A stretch of 64,000 nt of DNA, taken from positions 210,570 to 274,569 of the forward strand of contig QJNS01000093.1 in the NCBI GenBank assembly GCA_004154925.1, read 5' to 3'. Below, piece by piece: positions 38,904 to 49,927 of this stretch (position 1 is its first letter; each line of letters begins with the position of its first letter). Both the position numbers and the translations under genes were made by a program. The notes beneath the pieces were generated by a model. The model worked only from the letters and a program-made list of their open reading frames with translations. It was not told where the DNA came from and made no database searches. The DNA is from Monosporascus cannonballus. Its lineage: Eukaryota > Ascomycota > Sordariomycetes > Xylariales.

Positions 38904-40238
38904 GGAGAAGGGATATCTTCGTTTGATAGAGGGATAGGACTTGGCAGCGCGAGTTCGGGCAGTTGTCGCAACAAGGGAGATAGATGGCTCGAGGGCACTT
39001 TACGCGATTACGGAAGAGACGGGCAAAAAGGTGCGGTAAAATAACGACGATGCCTTGGGAGTTAGATCGAGGAACGTCCAGCTCAGTACGCACGCACTGG
39101 TCCTTCTTCGTTGGGAGATAAAGGCGTGACACCTCGTCGAGGCTGCACAGAATGCCGTGGCGCTGCGGTAAGGGTATGGTACGCGGTTGTTTGGTGTATG
39201 ATGGATAATTTTTGCTGGCGATGTAAGCAGTATGTGGTTGCTAGTCGAAAGGTCTCGAAACGCTAGTAATATAAATATGAAGTAGGTTTAAGGCAAACGA
39301 CAATGGCGCTCCAAATATAACGAAATTGAACGAGATAAAGCGAGTTGAACCGAAGTGATTTGAAGCGGGATTCACTTGATAAGTGGGAGACGCGAATAGA
39401 CCGAATCCACGTCAGTGACGAAAAGGGGGAGGTCCAAAGTGGTCAAGTGATCGTGTCTTGTGATGGGGAATGGGAAGTGAATCAAGGCGACGGTGGTGGT
39501 GGTGGTGATGGTGACGGTGATGGTGATGGTGGTGATGATGGCGGTTATCGGAATACCTACTGACCAGCACGTATCGGATATGCGACAGGGAAAGAAAATA
39601 AACCCCCCCAAGGAGGGTCGATCCCGTGAATGTGGTACCAATGGAATCACCTGCATCAAATACCTACATACCACAGAGTTGCAGTGCACTAGAAATCTAG
39701 GTACCTAAGTACGCCATCCCTTACATAATAATACCTATGCACAAGTACACAATGATCCATGTCAGCTTGTTCAAGATTACTAAGCAACTGCAGTTGCCCA
39801 GTTGCCTCTCGACAGCTGGTCAGCCGGTAAGCCGGGAGGGGTGCCCCGGAGCTGCAATAGGCTTAGTGAGGGGTACTCACAATTACCCCACCATCAACAG
39901 AATCGGATATTCATCTAAGAGATGATAGCTTCATACTGGGCGGCGCGTAAGTCTGAGGTTTTAACCAGCACCACCACGGCTAAGATGCCCTCTCTATGCC
40001 TCTAAACAGCATACGACGCATTCCAGTGCTTGCAGCTACCAGGTAAGTAGGTAGGTAATAGCTTCCAATTACGTACAGGCAGCTTTGCTGGCATTTCAAA
40101 CAAGCATTACCTGCCAGTCCGTACGAGGAACGAGGCATCGTGGAAAAACAGCAACATAACAACACCACGGCCAGAGCTGCATACCGAACCTTTTTCGAAT
40201 ATAATACTCCGTCGTAATCCCTCAATAGCTTGCTCGCC
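38904..40238. promoter_or_regulatory. Shared divergent promoter region of the STRAP-like and PLAA-like genes
   Basis: 1.3 kb between two divergent start codons, with no supported gene inside. It includes a GGT/GAT-type microsatellite and several short frames on both strands. No TATA box or named factor site is claimed. Regulation of both genes from this region is an inference from the head-to-head layout. Confidence 0.55.
39491..39541 (+). repeat. GGT/GAT trinucleotide-type microsatellite
   Basis: About 50 bases of ggtggtggtgatggtgac-type sequence, with period 3 and 6, in the divergent promoter region. It creates long but meaningless open frames in several readings. Confidence 0.9.
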
Positions 40239-42663
40239 ATGTCTGGCCAACCCGGTTTCAAGATATCGGCGCAACTGGCCGGCCACGATGCAGACGTCCG
40301 CGATGTCCTTTTTCCCTCGCCAGACCTCGTCCTCTCGGCTTCCCGCGACCACACAGTAAGGGCATGGAAGCTAACGTCGCCCTCTCCGCCTACCTTCGAA
40401 GCCTCCATCACGAACCAGGGCTCCGAGTTCATCAACAGCTTGACCTATCTACCGCCTTCCTCCGAATATCCCCAGGGTCTTGTCGTCTCTGCGGGTACCG
40501 ACTCGATTATCGATGTCAGGCCCCCGACCTCGACGCCAACTGACAACGCCGACCGTCTCTTGATCGGCCACTCGCGCAACGTCTGCGCCCTGGCTGTGTT
40601 GCCCGGTGACGGGTACATCATCTCCGGTAGCTGGGACCATAGTGCCCGCGTATGGAGCGTTGACAAGTGGGAGGCCGAGCTCACCCTGGTCGACCATCAA
40701 GGTGCCGTCTGGGATGTCCTGCCCCTGGACGAGAACACCGTCGTAACCGGTTGTGCTGACAAGAGCATCCGCATCTTCGACCTCCGCAAGGCCATCGCCG
40801 GCAAGGTCGAGCCGCGCTCTTCCATTTACACACCCGACATCGTCCGAGCCCTCTGCCGCGTCCCACCGGGTCATCCCAGCGGAGCCGAGATCGCCAGTGC
40901 TAGCAACGATGGCGTCATCAGGTTATGGAAGCTGACGGGCCAGCAAGTTGGTGAGCTTCGGGGGCACGAGAGCTTCATCTACTGCCTTACGGCACTACCC
41001 ACTGGCGAGCTGGTCAGTTCGGGGGAAGACCGGACGGTGCGGATATGGAGCGGGTTCGAGTGCATACAAACCATCACGCACCCCGCCATTTCCGTCTGGA
41101 GCGTGGCCACATGTGCCGAAAACGGGGACATCGTGTCGGGCTCTAGCGACGGTGTTATTCGCGTCTTCTCGCGAAGTCCGGACCGCGTCGCAGGTCCCGA
41201 AACCCTGGCGCAGTTCGACGACGCCGTCAAGTCTTCCGCGATACCTCAACAGCAAGTCGGTGGTATCAACAAGGAGAAGCTTCCCGGTCCCGAGTTCCTC
41301 CAGACAAAGTCTGGGACCAAAGAGGGCCAGGTCCAGATGATCAAACAGGATGACGGATCTGTCACTGCGCACCAGTGGTCCATGAGTCAACAGCAATGGG
41401 TCAATGTTGGAACTGTCGTGGATTCCGGTGCCAGCAGCGGGCGCAAGGTCGAGTATAACGACAAGACGTGGGACTATGTCTTCGACGTGGCTATAGAGGA
41501 AGGCCAGCCCTCTCTCAAACTACCTTACAACCTGTCGGAGAATCCATACGACCGAGCGACGAAATTCCTCAACGACAACGAGCTCCCCATATCCTACCTA
41601 GACCAAGTCGCGCAGTTCATCACAACAAACACCCAAGGGGCCACCATTGGCCAGACGTCCGACGCTTCGGGGGGGGCCGATCCGTACGGCGCCGAATCGC
41701 GGTATCGCTCTGGCGACGAAGCGAGCTCCGGTAAGGCCAGAGTGATCCCGCAGCGCGACTACCTCCACATCACCGCTGCCAAGTACGAGCGTAAGTTATC
41801 TATATAAGTGCCCAGACAAATGCCATTCTCTAGCGCACTGCTGACGGCCTCCTCTAGCCGTCTTCAACAAGATCCTCAAGGTGAACTCAGCCCTTGTCGC
41901 CGCCGGCCGCAAGGATTACAGCCTCAACCCATCGGCCCAACACGCCCTCGCCGAGTTGCGGCAGACCTTAGAAGCAGGGAGAGCGGTCACGGACGAGACC
42001 ACCATCAACATCGTCGTCATGATGTGCACGCAGTGGGACTACAGTGACCGTCTCGCGCCATTGGACGTGCTGCGCTGCATGGCGCCGAGCCCTGCCGTCG
42101 CTAAGTTCCAATCTCCAAGCTTAGGAAGCATTATCCAGGTCGCCGTCGCCGGCGCATTGGACGGGGTCCCCGCGGGCAGCGAGCCGAACGAGAACATGGC
42201 CATGATGGCCGCGCGCACCATCGCGAACCTCTTCAAGTCGGCACCGGGGCGGAAGCAGATCGGGAGCTCAAAGTCGGGTATCGACACGGCGATGTCGTTC
42301 TTCGAGCGCGTGTTGGGCATCGGCGGCCGGACGGCCCCCATCGGAGAGTTCAACCGCAACCTGCTCGTGGCGCTCGCGACGGCGATGCTTAACTTCGCGG
42401 TCCTGCCGTCGCGGGAGAGCTCGTGCGTGGCCCGACAGGCGCAAGTCCGGCTCCTGGACGTGCTGGTGAAGATCCTGGGGAAGCAGAGCGACGGCGAGGT
42501 CGTGTTCCGTGCCCTCGTGGCCACGGGCACGCTGATCACCGTCGTCGGGCCCGCGTCGCCCGAAGCCAAGAGCCTTAGGGAGGTCATCCGGGGCGTCGGG
42601 GACAGGGTCGCTGATGACAGGGTCAAGGGGGTTGTGGCGGAGTGCTTGGAGTTGATAAAATAG
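40239..42663 (+). CDS. Doa1/Ufd3/PLAA-like ubiquitin-binding protein, WD40-PFU-PUL (2 exons)
   Basis: Exons 40239-41790 and 41858-42663; 67-bp intron (donor GTAAGT, acceptor CTCTAG); 785 residues, close to human PLAA (about 795) and yeast Doa1 (715). The start is the ATG in gctcgccATGTCTGG. Residues 1-320 form a WD40 propeller (VRAWKL, ARVWSV, IRIFDL, IRLWKL, VRIWSG, IRVFSR). Residues about 360-460 are the PFU domain, which binds ubiquitin (QDDGSVTAHQW, WDYVFDVAIEEGQPSLKLPYN). Residues about 518-785 are the PUL domain (VFNKILKVNSALVA onward), an Armadillo-like module that binds the C-terminus of Cdc48/p97. Family role: cofactor of Cdc48 in ubiquitin turnover, ER- and mitochondria-associated degradation and ribophagy. 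The intron falls exactly at the PUL boundary. No odd features; the reading frame is clean throughout. Confidence 0.96.
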
Positions 42664-44446
42664 CAGCGTATGACATATGAACGAATAGGGGTGGGTAATG
42701 GAATGGAATGGAGGTAGAGCTGAAGGGACATATGCCGTAGATGAGCGTGCCTGTCCGCTGTGGCGCAGAGAAGAGCATGGCAAGACACGCGGCGATGGGC
42801 CATAGAGAGAGCTTATCGAGACGTGGCCATGATATGCATTTTACGTGCTTAAGAATCGTTAAGCTTGGAGCGGAGGCGTAGTGATGAAGTCTTCGTGCGA
42901 GCATGCGACATACCGACCAGCCCGAACGAGGTAGAAGAGTATAAAGACCCCCTGTTCATACGGGGACTATAGGGAAGCCAAAATCTCGAGCATTGCCAGA
43001 TTATGAACAGGCTGTACTACACGCCTTACCAGCAGTAAACCCTTCTTCAAGCACTACTGACGCTGGGATCGCTGGCAAATCCATCTTGGAGGTAGTAGGC
43101 TCATTAGTCGTCCATTCAAGAGGAGCGTGCCTGTTAACACCAGTAAGTTGTGTCTGGCTCCAATGGAAGGTAATTAATTAAGTTCCGAGGTATCTCTTCT
43201 GTGCCGGACCACAGCCATCACCCCCTGGCCAGGACAGAAGTTGAATTATATCGAGTACCATGGAATACATCAACGCGTACGAACACATGACGTGGCCACT
43301 ACCACGCGAGGCCCGAGGCGTCCTGCATACTGCGCCTGACGGACCAACATACTCGCGATACACGAGACACCCGCACCGACCCATCTGCCCTAGTTCCTCC
43401 CCTTCCCCTGAGCAGCCTCGGAGCCCTACATTCGGGTGTCGACGCCGTCGCCTTTGCCGGACTCTTGTTTCTACACCGGCATCTGATCAGTCGGGCTAAG
43501 AACGGAAGCGTCAGTTCGTAGGTAGGCGGCAGCAGGTTTACCTGATCAGGCCAGGTAGGTATCTATTTCTCCAACAATTACGGACAGACGGGATCACATA
43601 TCACCTCGCAGCTCGAAGGCTCCTCGACTCGGCTACGCCGACGCCCTCCGGAGGGGTTGGCGCAGAACCCGACCGAAGGCGGCTTATCGGGGTCCCGCTG
43701 CACGCTGGGTGGATTCGACGCGGTCCGGTCCGGGTCGGCGAAGGGGTTTCGCCCCTGTCTTGGGCTTATGCGGGACGGAGTTGAAGAGGGCGTGCTAGAT
43801 ACATGGTGGAGTTTCGTGGATATCGTATTGGGTGCGGGATGGTTTACTACGGGGATCTGGTTAGCTTCGCGCGGATGATATGTCATCGCGGTGCATATGC
43901 GCAAATAGCGCCAGGCGTGTTATGTCCATGGTCAGGAGATGGAGGTTGACCACATCGCAGCCGTCTTTAATGTCGAAAGAAGATCCCTTGATCAGCTAAC
44001 TGACGACGTCACGGTCCACTGGAGTCGAAATTGCCCAACACGGGCGAGTATATGAAGTAATTTGAGCATTCCTGCGGGATCCTCACCCAGCTTCCGTCAA
44101 CGTGAGCTTGATGGACGTGCCAGTAACTAGATCACCAACGGTACAGACAGCTCACGGCTAACTTTCGAGGACTTCATGATTACGGGACAAGCCCCTCTGC
44201 GTTCCGCGGACCAGCGATAGAGATGAAGGCCCAAGGCGGATATGTCGAAGTATTTAGAAAAAGCACCCCTGAACTCCCACGAACCCCGTTACGCCGGTAT
44301 AGGATGTCCCATAATCGACAAGATAAATTATATACAATGGGATATCTGCCAGAAGCCGCCATGGCCTAAACGCTCATTGGATGAAATCAACAGTGGCTAT
44401 CCGAATGAGACCGAGACTCCCTTTGCTTCCCGCTCACTCAATACAA
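42664..44446. other. Convergent intergenic region without a supported gene
   Basis: 1.8 kb between the PLAA-like stop and the X325 gene stop. It is GC-balanced. Frames of 73-108 codons overlap around 43578-43904 on both strands in a GC-rich stretch; neither shows a known domain. An open frame of about 75 codons ending near 43522 (plus) also lacks support. Both neighbouring 3' UTRs must lie here. Confidence 0.5.
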
Positions 44447-45387
44447 TCACAGAAGCAGCCAGGCGCTACCCACTACCACGGGCAGGTAGCCGGCCCAGCT
44501 CCAGAAGGAGGGGCTGTTCCGACGCCAGAAGCTGGAAGGGGCCCCGCTGGTCGAGTTGGCCGACTCGCCCACGGCCTTGGTCGTGATAGTGTAGATCTCG
44601 GCGAAACCCAGGTCCGTGCTGTTGAAGCAGTTGGTCTCGTTGACTTCGGGGATGCGCGGGTCGCCGGGCTCGGCGAATTCGATGTCGACGCACTGCGAGA
44701 CGGTGGCATTAGCACTTGTGTCTTAAGAGGTGATGAGGCCATCATGAACAGCTCCGCTTGAGATAGTGGGAGCCGGCCCCCGATGCGCTGCAACTAGAGG
44801 ACAAAAACCTACCGAAAACAGACTCGCACCGTGCGCTGCGAGCTCGACAATCTGGATCGTCGCGAGGTCGCCCGCGTTCACCGTCGTGTTCACAGGTAAC
44901 GGAACCTGAGGGAGGCAGACTGTGCCTGGATAGGGGTTCTTAGACGGGCCGAGCAGCTGGAATGGCGCGACCATCGGGAAGGACATATTCGGGGGACCCC
45001 CGTCGGGGCCGTCGGTGCCGAAGCCCAGGTTGACGTACAGGAATGCCGTCTGGTGACCCTGGAACCATCCCGGCTGAAAAGCCACTGCACCGCCTCTCGT
45101 GGGCCAATATGTCCTATTCGTCGTCGGGGGGTGGCCACCGCCTAAAGATAAGCACATCAGCAAGGAGCTATCGCTTGAGGTGCCGTAAGGAGGACAACAG
45201 CCGTAGGTTTGCTAAGGCAGACAGGACAAAGCACAAGTTCAAACTTACATGGATACATCCATTGCATGCCGAATGGGAACGTATCATTTGTGATCAAGTT
45301 GTTTCCTCGCCAGCCGGGATATGAGATGACTATATGCGCCGCTGCCAGCGTCGAGGCAATTATCGGCAGGAGTATTGAGGAAAGCAT
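44447..45387 (-). CDS. Secreted, GPI-anchored X325/BIM1-like copper-binding protein (3 exons)
   Basis: Exons on the minus strand: 45387-45249, 45141-44813, 44692-44447; 714 nt, 237 residues, stop TGA. Introns are 107 and 120 bp (donors GTAAGT, GTAGGT; acceptors TTTAG, CGCAG; a GCTAAT branch-like site in the second). Residues 1-17 are a signal peptide (MLSSILLPIIASTLAAA), leaving His18 as the mature N-terminus (HIVISYPGWRGNN), as required for the copper site of LPMO-like proteins. The family block YPCGGHPPTTNRTYW, QPGWFQGHQTAFLYVNLG, NPYPGTVCLPQVPLP and CVDIEFAEP follows. Four Cys may form two disulfides, and there are several N-glycosylation sites. The C-terminus has an NSTSGAPSS spacer and a hydrophobic tail (YLPVVVGSAWLLL), fitting GPI attachment. 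X325 proteins such as Cryptococcus Bim1 bind copper and aid its uptake; they are not known to cleave polysaccharide. Confidence 0.93.
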
Positions 45388-47803
45388 TTTGCTGATGGAA
45401 AGTGGCGTGTTGTCACAGGTGACGACCGAGGGGATAAAAAGTCGGCGTGATGTCCGGCCAGAAAGGAGATTCCGGATACCAGCACCGTGCGTCTGTCTCT
45501 CCCGACAGTATAGGGGGATCCTTTTCGGGAGAACGCTCGATGGAAAAGGAACTAGGCCGATAGATCCAGTCCTTCACTTTGCCGCTTACAAGCCAAAATG
45601 AGTAATTGCTCAAACTACCAGGCTGACTGACTCTGGCCCGCGGCTTCCTCTTTCCGGGGGATCGATTGATGGTCAACTGGCCGCCGCGGTGCCTCTCAGC
45701 TCGTTCTCATAGCCTGGTCGCGGGAGTTATCGCCAGGCTGGAATCAAGATACAGTCTTCAGCCGAATTCATTCAACAAAGATGGTAAAAGGGGAGAAAAG
45801 GGCGCAAGAGGGTTGCGGGGCGAGTGAAGGCGTTGTTATTATTCCCATTCGTTGCAGGCCACCACTCCAGCGAGCAAATTGCATGCAAAGCCAATTAAGA
45901 CGATTGTTCACAAACTGGCTGAGGAACCTGCATGGCCAATATCGACAAGTCTCTCCCCTCCCCAACTCGACAGATCGAGGGTGACCAATATGGCCGGGCG
46001 GCTTTTGTGAACTAACCACCAATGAGAATGTCTGGATGGGTGTGCGTAATGCGCAGGCGATTGGGGCCCGGATTCCTTACCCCTGTCGATTGATACGCAG
46101 AGCCAATCACATATCGCATCGCAGGTTCAGCCAGGCGCCGTTCAGATGTGCCACCATCCGTGATTTACGGGCATGCATCCAATAACAACCCCAGGACGAC
46201 TGGTCTGGTTCTGAGGTCACAGCGCAAGGGCGGCTTGGCTCGAGGATAGTGAGTGGTGCACCAATTGGTGGCACTGCATCTGGACACAAGCATGGCGACC
46301 AAGGTTAAGCGCCGAGGGATTACCACTACTCCCAGGGAATACTGAAAGCTGCCAATCGGGGCGGCGGCCAAGACTGGACGCTAATCTAAATGAGGTGGGA
46401 CGCTCCTGATGGGGTCGGGAGGCAGGGGACGGGAAAGGGAGCTATTGCGGCCAGAAATGCAGGCATATCTCGCTCCTGCATCTTTGCAGGATCTGAACCG
46501 CTGTCTGTTTTGGGGGCTGAAGAATTGACGGCATCGGCCGGTGCCGTCGATGGGTCACCCGTGGCATGATGCTTGTGCATTACCGGAGCAGAGACGACGA
46601 CTTTCTCGATGCTCGCGAAATACAGTGGCCAAATAGAGATATTGTAGATAATGCTACTCGCATCTAGTGCTGACGGCGCAGCTGCAAGCATCTACTAATA
46701 GGCCTAGGAGTCCAAACGGTCTTTGCGACCTGCGTGATGCGGCATTGTATCTATTTGTGGTGCAATTGGAATCGACCAGGGGAGGCGAAACAGTCGCTAC
46801 AACGGGATAGGCATGCAGTATGGGAGATGAAAGAACCAACCGCATTATGTATGCCGCGGGACATGCCGGTAGTGAAGGCGGCTTGCTTACAGCTCTTTTG
46901 AACGAATCCGGCTCCGCTCGGGGGCCATTCGTGGAACCTTGCAGGGCCTGGCCGAACGGTACCAAGCACTGACCCTAATGCACAAGACGGGCAATTCGGG
47001 GAAGTCAGACGAAGTGGACCTCCGAACTCCTGATGCCTCACACACAAGGCTGTTGTGATATGGGCTACCGACTGCCGACACCCATCACAACCAGGTGCCA
47101 TACTGAGTAAAGGCCGAATTTTAACACCCCTGGCAGGTACCCTTAGCGGTAGATCCAACGCTATCACTATACCGAGGTTTTAATTTATATAAGCGATTGT
47201 GAAATCGGAATCAAATAATATTAAAGGAACACTTTTAATATAATGTATGGGTAATAAATACGATAAAAAATAACTAATTCAAAGTAAATAAATAAGAATA
47301 CCTGACTCGGATGTTAGTCTCAACCATACAACGTAGTATTAAGGGAAGGGAATCTGACAAGGTAGGGACCAAAGGCTGCTATGTCATACCAAGTGCAGAT
47401 ATAGAACATGGCATGTCGATATGAATAGAAACTATCACGGTGGGTAGTACCGAGCCTGGTTCGCAACAGCAGAAGCGTGCGGTGCGGTGCGGAGCAGTTC
47501 CTTTTCGGGATGGACTGGAGACTGGGCGGCAGAGAACCGGGGGGGTTCTCTTCCTTTAAGTCCAAAGCGCCCATAGATGAATATATTCCCGAACTACCAC
47601 AAGCAGCAATAGATAGGCATATTAGCGAGTTATGCATTCACCGGGCAATCCTATCTCAACCTCGTTTACCGCTGACCTTGCGGATGCACCTAAAATTCAA
47701 GTCACATTACGCAAGCAACCTCACGCGTCGGGCTTCGACAGTAGGCCGACCAACCTCGCATAGGATATCGTCAGACCGGGCACATCCAAGGGCATCGCTC
47801 ACC
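45388..47803. other. Divergent intergenic region without a supported gene
   Basis: 2.4 kb between the X325 start and the SRR1-type start, presumably holding both promoters. GC-balanced up to about 47,165. Then comes a small AT-rich patch (about 47,170-47,300) inside the island, then balanced DNA again. Minus-strand frames at 46386-46691 and 46751-47167 (101 and 138 codons) show no known domain and are not called. Confidence 0.5.
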
Positions 47804-48702
47804 ATGGCAATGGAGACGTGTAGCAGCGTCCGACAGTCGGAACCGCAAGAGGTGTGGACGCAGGTCCGCCGAAAGTCCCGCCGCAATGCCGGTAGTAAAG
47901 CTCCCCAGCAGCAGCTCAAGGCGCCGCTTCAAAAGCCAACAGGCAGCGGCACAACAACACGCCTCTCGGTCTCGGAGATCCAGAGAGACCATGAGAGGTT
48001 CAGTATGCAGTGGCAGGAGTCGAGCTGCCGGCGCCAACTACTAGACCTCATGGCGTCGAGGACAGGGCGTCCTACTACTACGGTTTCTCAAGCAGTGTGC
48101 CTCGGCATCGGCTCCTTCGATCCCAAAGACGGGGCGTGGGAGGTGAAGCGCAGAGCACACGTCCAGCTGGCGGCATTTCTATCCATCGTCGGCGAGCTTG
48201 GAGGTGGAGGTGGAGGGGGAGGTGGTGCGCAGCAGCAGCAACAGCCCATTCGCTGCTATTTCCAGGAGCCGCTCTTCACCCTGGCCGACGAGGCGTTCAT
48301 CAAGGGCATGGGGCACGAGGTGCTCGGATCGCCGAGCGGGTTTGAGGTGGTCGACCGGGACACATTGGTCTTCGGCGTCCACCTCTATCGGGACGTTTAC
48401 GGCCAGGCCATTGCCAAATGCGTACCTGCCATCTTCGTCGGGACCGGGTTAGACGTCTGGGAAGGGTGGGTTGACAGACGGGAGGGCCTATCAAGGCGAC
48501 TCTTTGCCCGTCGCGATTGATCCCTCGACCCCTGTGCCGAACTAGCTGACGTCTTAGTAGATACCATGGCAGTGAGGATCTAGACTGGGCGACAATGGAA
48601 GAGCTGGATAGACAATGCGACAGGGTCCAGTTTCCGGAAGACGAAGGCTACACCACCTTTTCGAGCACCAGCATTCATTGGCGAAAATCCAACCATACTT
48701 GA
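47804..48702 (+). CDS. SRR1-domain protein (2 exons)
   Basis: Exons 47804-48465 and 48561-48702; 95-bp intron (donor GTGGGT, acceptor GTAG) joining in phase at a Gly codon; 267 residues. The start is the ATG in ctcaccATGGCA, although the frame stays open upstream to 47477. The N-terminus EVWTQVRRKSRR is the usual opening of fungal SRR1-like proteins. The SRR1-like domain runs from about residue 80 to the end: AVCLGIGSFDP, RCYFQEPLFTLADEAFIKGMGHEVL, TLVFGVHLYRDVY, PAIFVGTGLDVWEG. The family is named for Arabidopsis SRR1, a light-signalling and clock factor; in fungi and animals its role is unclear, with links to circadian control and haem. Inside the domain, a simple-repeat insertion encodes nine Gly, an Ala and five Gln. 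It lies 0.5 kb from the island edge. Confidence 0.92.
48201..48244 (+). repeat. In-frame GGN/CAG repeat coding poly-Gly and poly-Gln
   Basis: A ggtggaggtgga-type run followed by cagcagcagcaacag within the SRR1 exon. It encodes a Gly tract and then a Gln tract in a presumed loop of the domain. Confidence 0.85.
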
Positions 48703-49506
48703 GCTTTATGCAGTCTGCACTCAGATATATCGAGCTCACCCCTTGCCCTCAGAGTCGCAAGGGGCCACCTCAGCCAGCGAATCCCATATCAGAACCAACC
48801 GCTGTAGCTAATGTTTACTGAATAGTAGCCAGGCGTATGGTCGCATCAAAAGACCACTATTCGCCAGGCGACTCTTGATTACACCTTGACTGATTCCTGA
48901 CTAACGACGTCAACAGCAGCGCTGGTACCTAGGTAAACAAGGACACCTAACGAATGCCAGATGGACAGTAAAATGGCGTGGCATGGCAGGGCTGGCTCTG
49001 AAAGTTCTTCGGTACGTTAGGTTGACAAGCCGTGATTCAGTGGTGCCGTAAGTGCTGTAGTTAACGAAATCACCAAGTCGCGGACAAGCTTACACCCTCA
49101 ATCGCGATGTTCGGGACTTCAATATTTTGGGAGGAAAAATGAGCAACTAATTGGGTCTACCTATCTATGTACGGTGTCCGAGAGGGCTTACTCTCTCATT
49201 TCAATAATTTTCAGGAAAAAGTGTTATACGTATACGCCATACATAATTTAAAAAATTTTTATGTAAACGAAATTTAATAAAACAATATATACAGCAACTA
49301 AAAATTTATTTCTTAATATTATATATTTTAAAGTTGCTTAATCGAATTACATTCTATTAATTTGTTTTTAATTAACTTAATTAAATATTAATCGATTTTA
49401 TTTGTAATAATATAATATCGGTTATATTCGAATATTAAATCGAATAACTTTGAATAACTTTATTATTTTTATTTCGATTAAAAACTTTTAACGTTAACTT
49501 TAATTA
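48703..49506. other. Island right margin and AT-rich transition
   Basis: Balanced DNA to about 49,205, probably the 3' flank of the SRR1 gene, then an abrupt change to AT-rich hypermutated sequence that continues to the element 4 LTR. No gene seen. Confidence 0.6.
49502..49506. repeat. Target-site duplication, left copy (element 4)
   Basis: AATTA directly before the TATAATGGC start of the LTR; identical to 56258-56262. Confidence 0.8.
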
Positions 49507-49927
49507 TATAATGGCTTAAAGTTTAACTAATTAATAAACCTTACTTATACGGGTTTATATCAATAAAAATATTATAAGAAATTAAGAAATAAATATAATA
49601 ATGTATTATATTTCGTAATATTAAAAATATTTTAAATAATATATTATTATTATAAAATAATATTATTTAAATTATGGAAATAATAATTATACTATATTTA
49701 AATATAATTTTTATTTATTTTAAGATTTGCTAAATTCGTTAATAATCCGCGTAATTTAGGATTTGCTAAATTCGCTGACGATCCGCATAATTTAGGATTC
49801 GCTGGATTCGCAAGCGATTCGCGCGATTTATAATTTGTTAAATTTGCTAACAATCCCGAAATTCTTAAGAGCATCTCCATTTTTTTTCGAACCGTTTTCG
49901 GTTGTATCAAATAATTGGGTCATAATA
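49507..49927 (-). repeat. 3' LTR of element 4
   Basis: 421-bp LTR. It contains four copies of a roughly 36-bp unit (about 49721-49863) of the form aggatttgctaaattcg...gatccgcataattt, one more than the partner LTR. Ends GGGTCATAATA. Confidence 0.88.
49721..49863. repeat. 36-bp tandem repeat in the 3' LTR of element 4
   Basis: Four imperfect units; the minus-strand translation shows the period as repeated LANLANPKL-like segments. The partner LTR of the same element has three units. Confidence 0.82.

Noticed and set aside
39491..39541. Val/Met- or Gly/Asp-rich coding signal
   Set aside because: This is the GGT/GAT microsatellite read in different frames.
42039..42803. 254-codon minus-strand frame
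   Set aside because: It is antisense to the PUL-domain exon of the PLAA-like gene, whose plus-strand frame is clearly the coding one.
43578..43904. Proline/serine-rich 108-codon minus-strand frame and a 73-codon plus-strand frame
   Set aside because: Both overlap in a GC-rich stretch, neither has a known domain and neither shows introns or consistent context.
46751..47167. 138-codon minus-strand frame between the X325 and SRR1 genes
   Set aside because: No domain, many scattered Cys without a pattern, and it overlaps another frame of similar quality.
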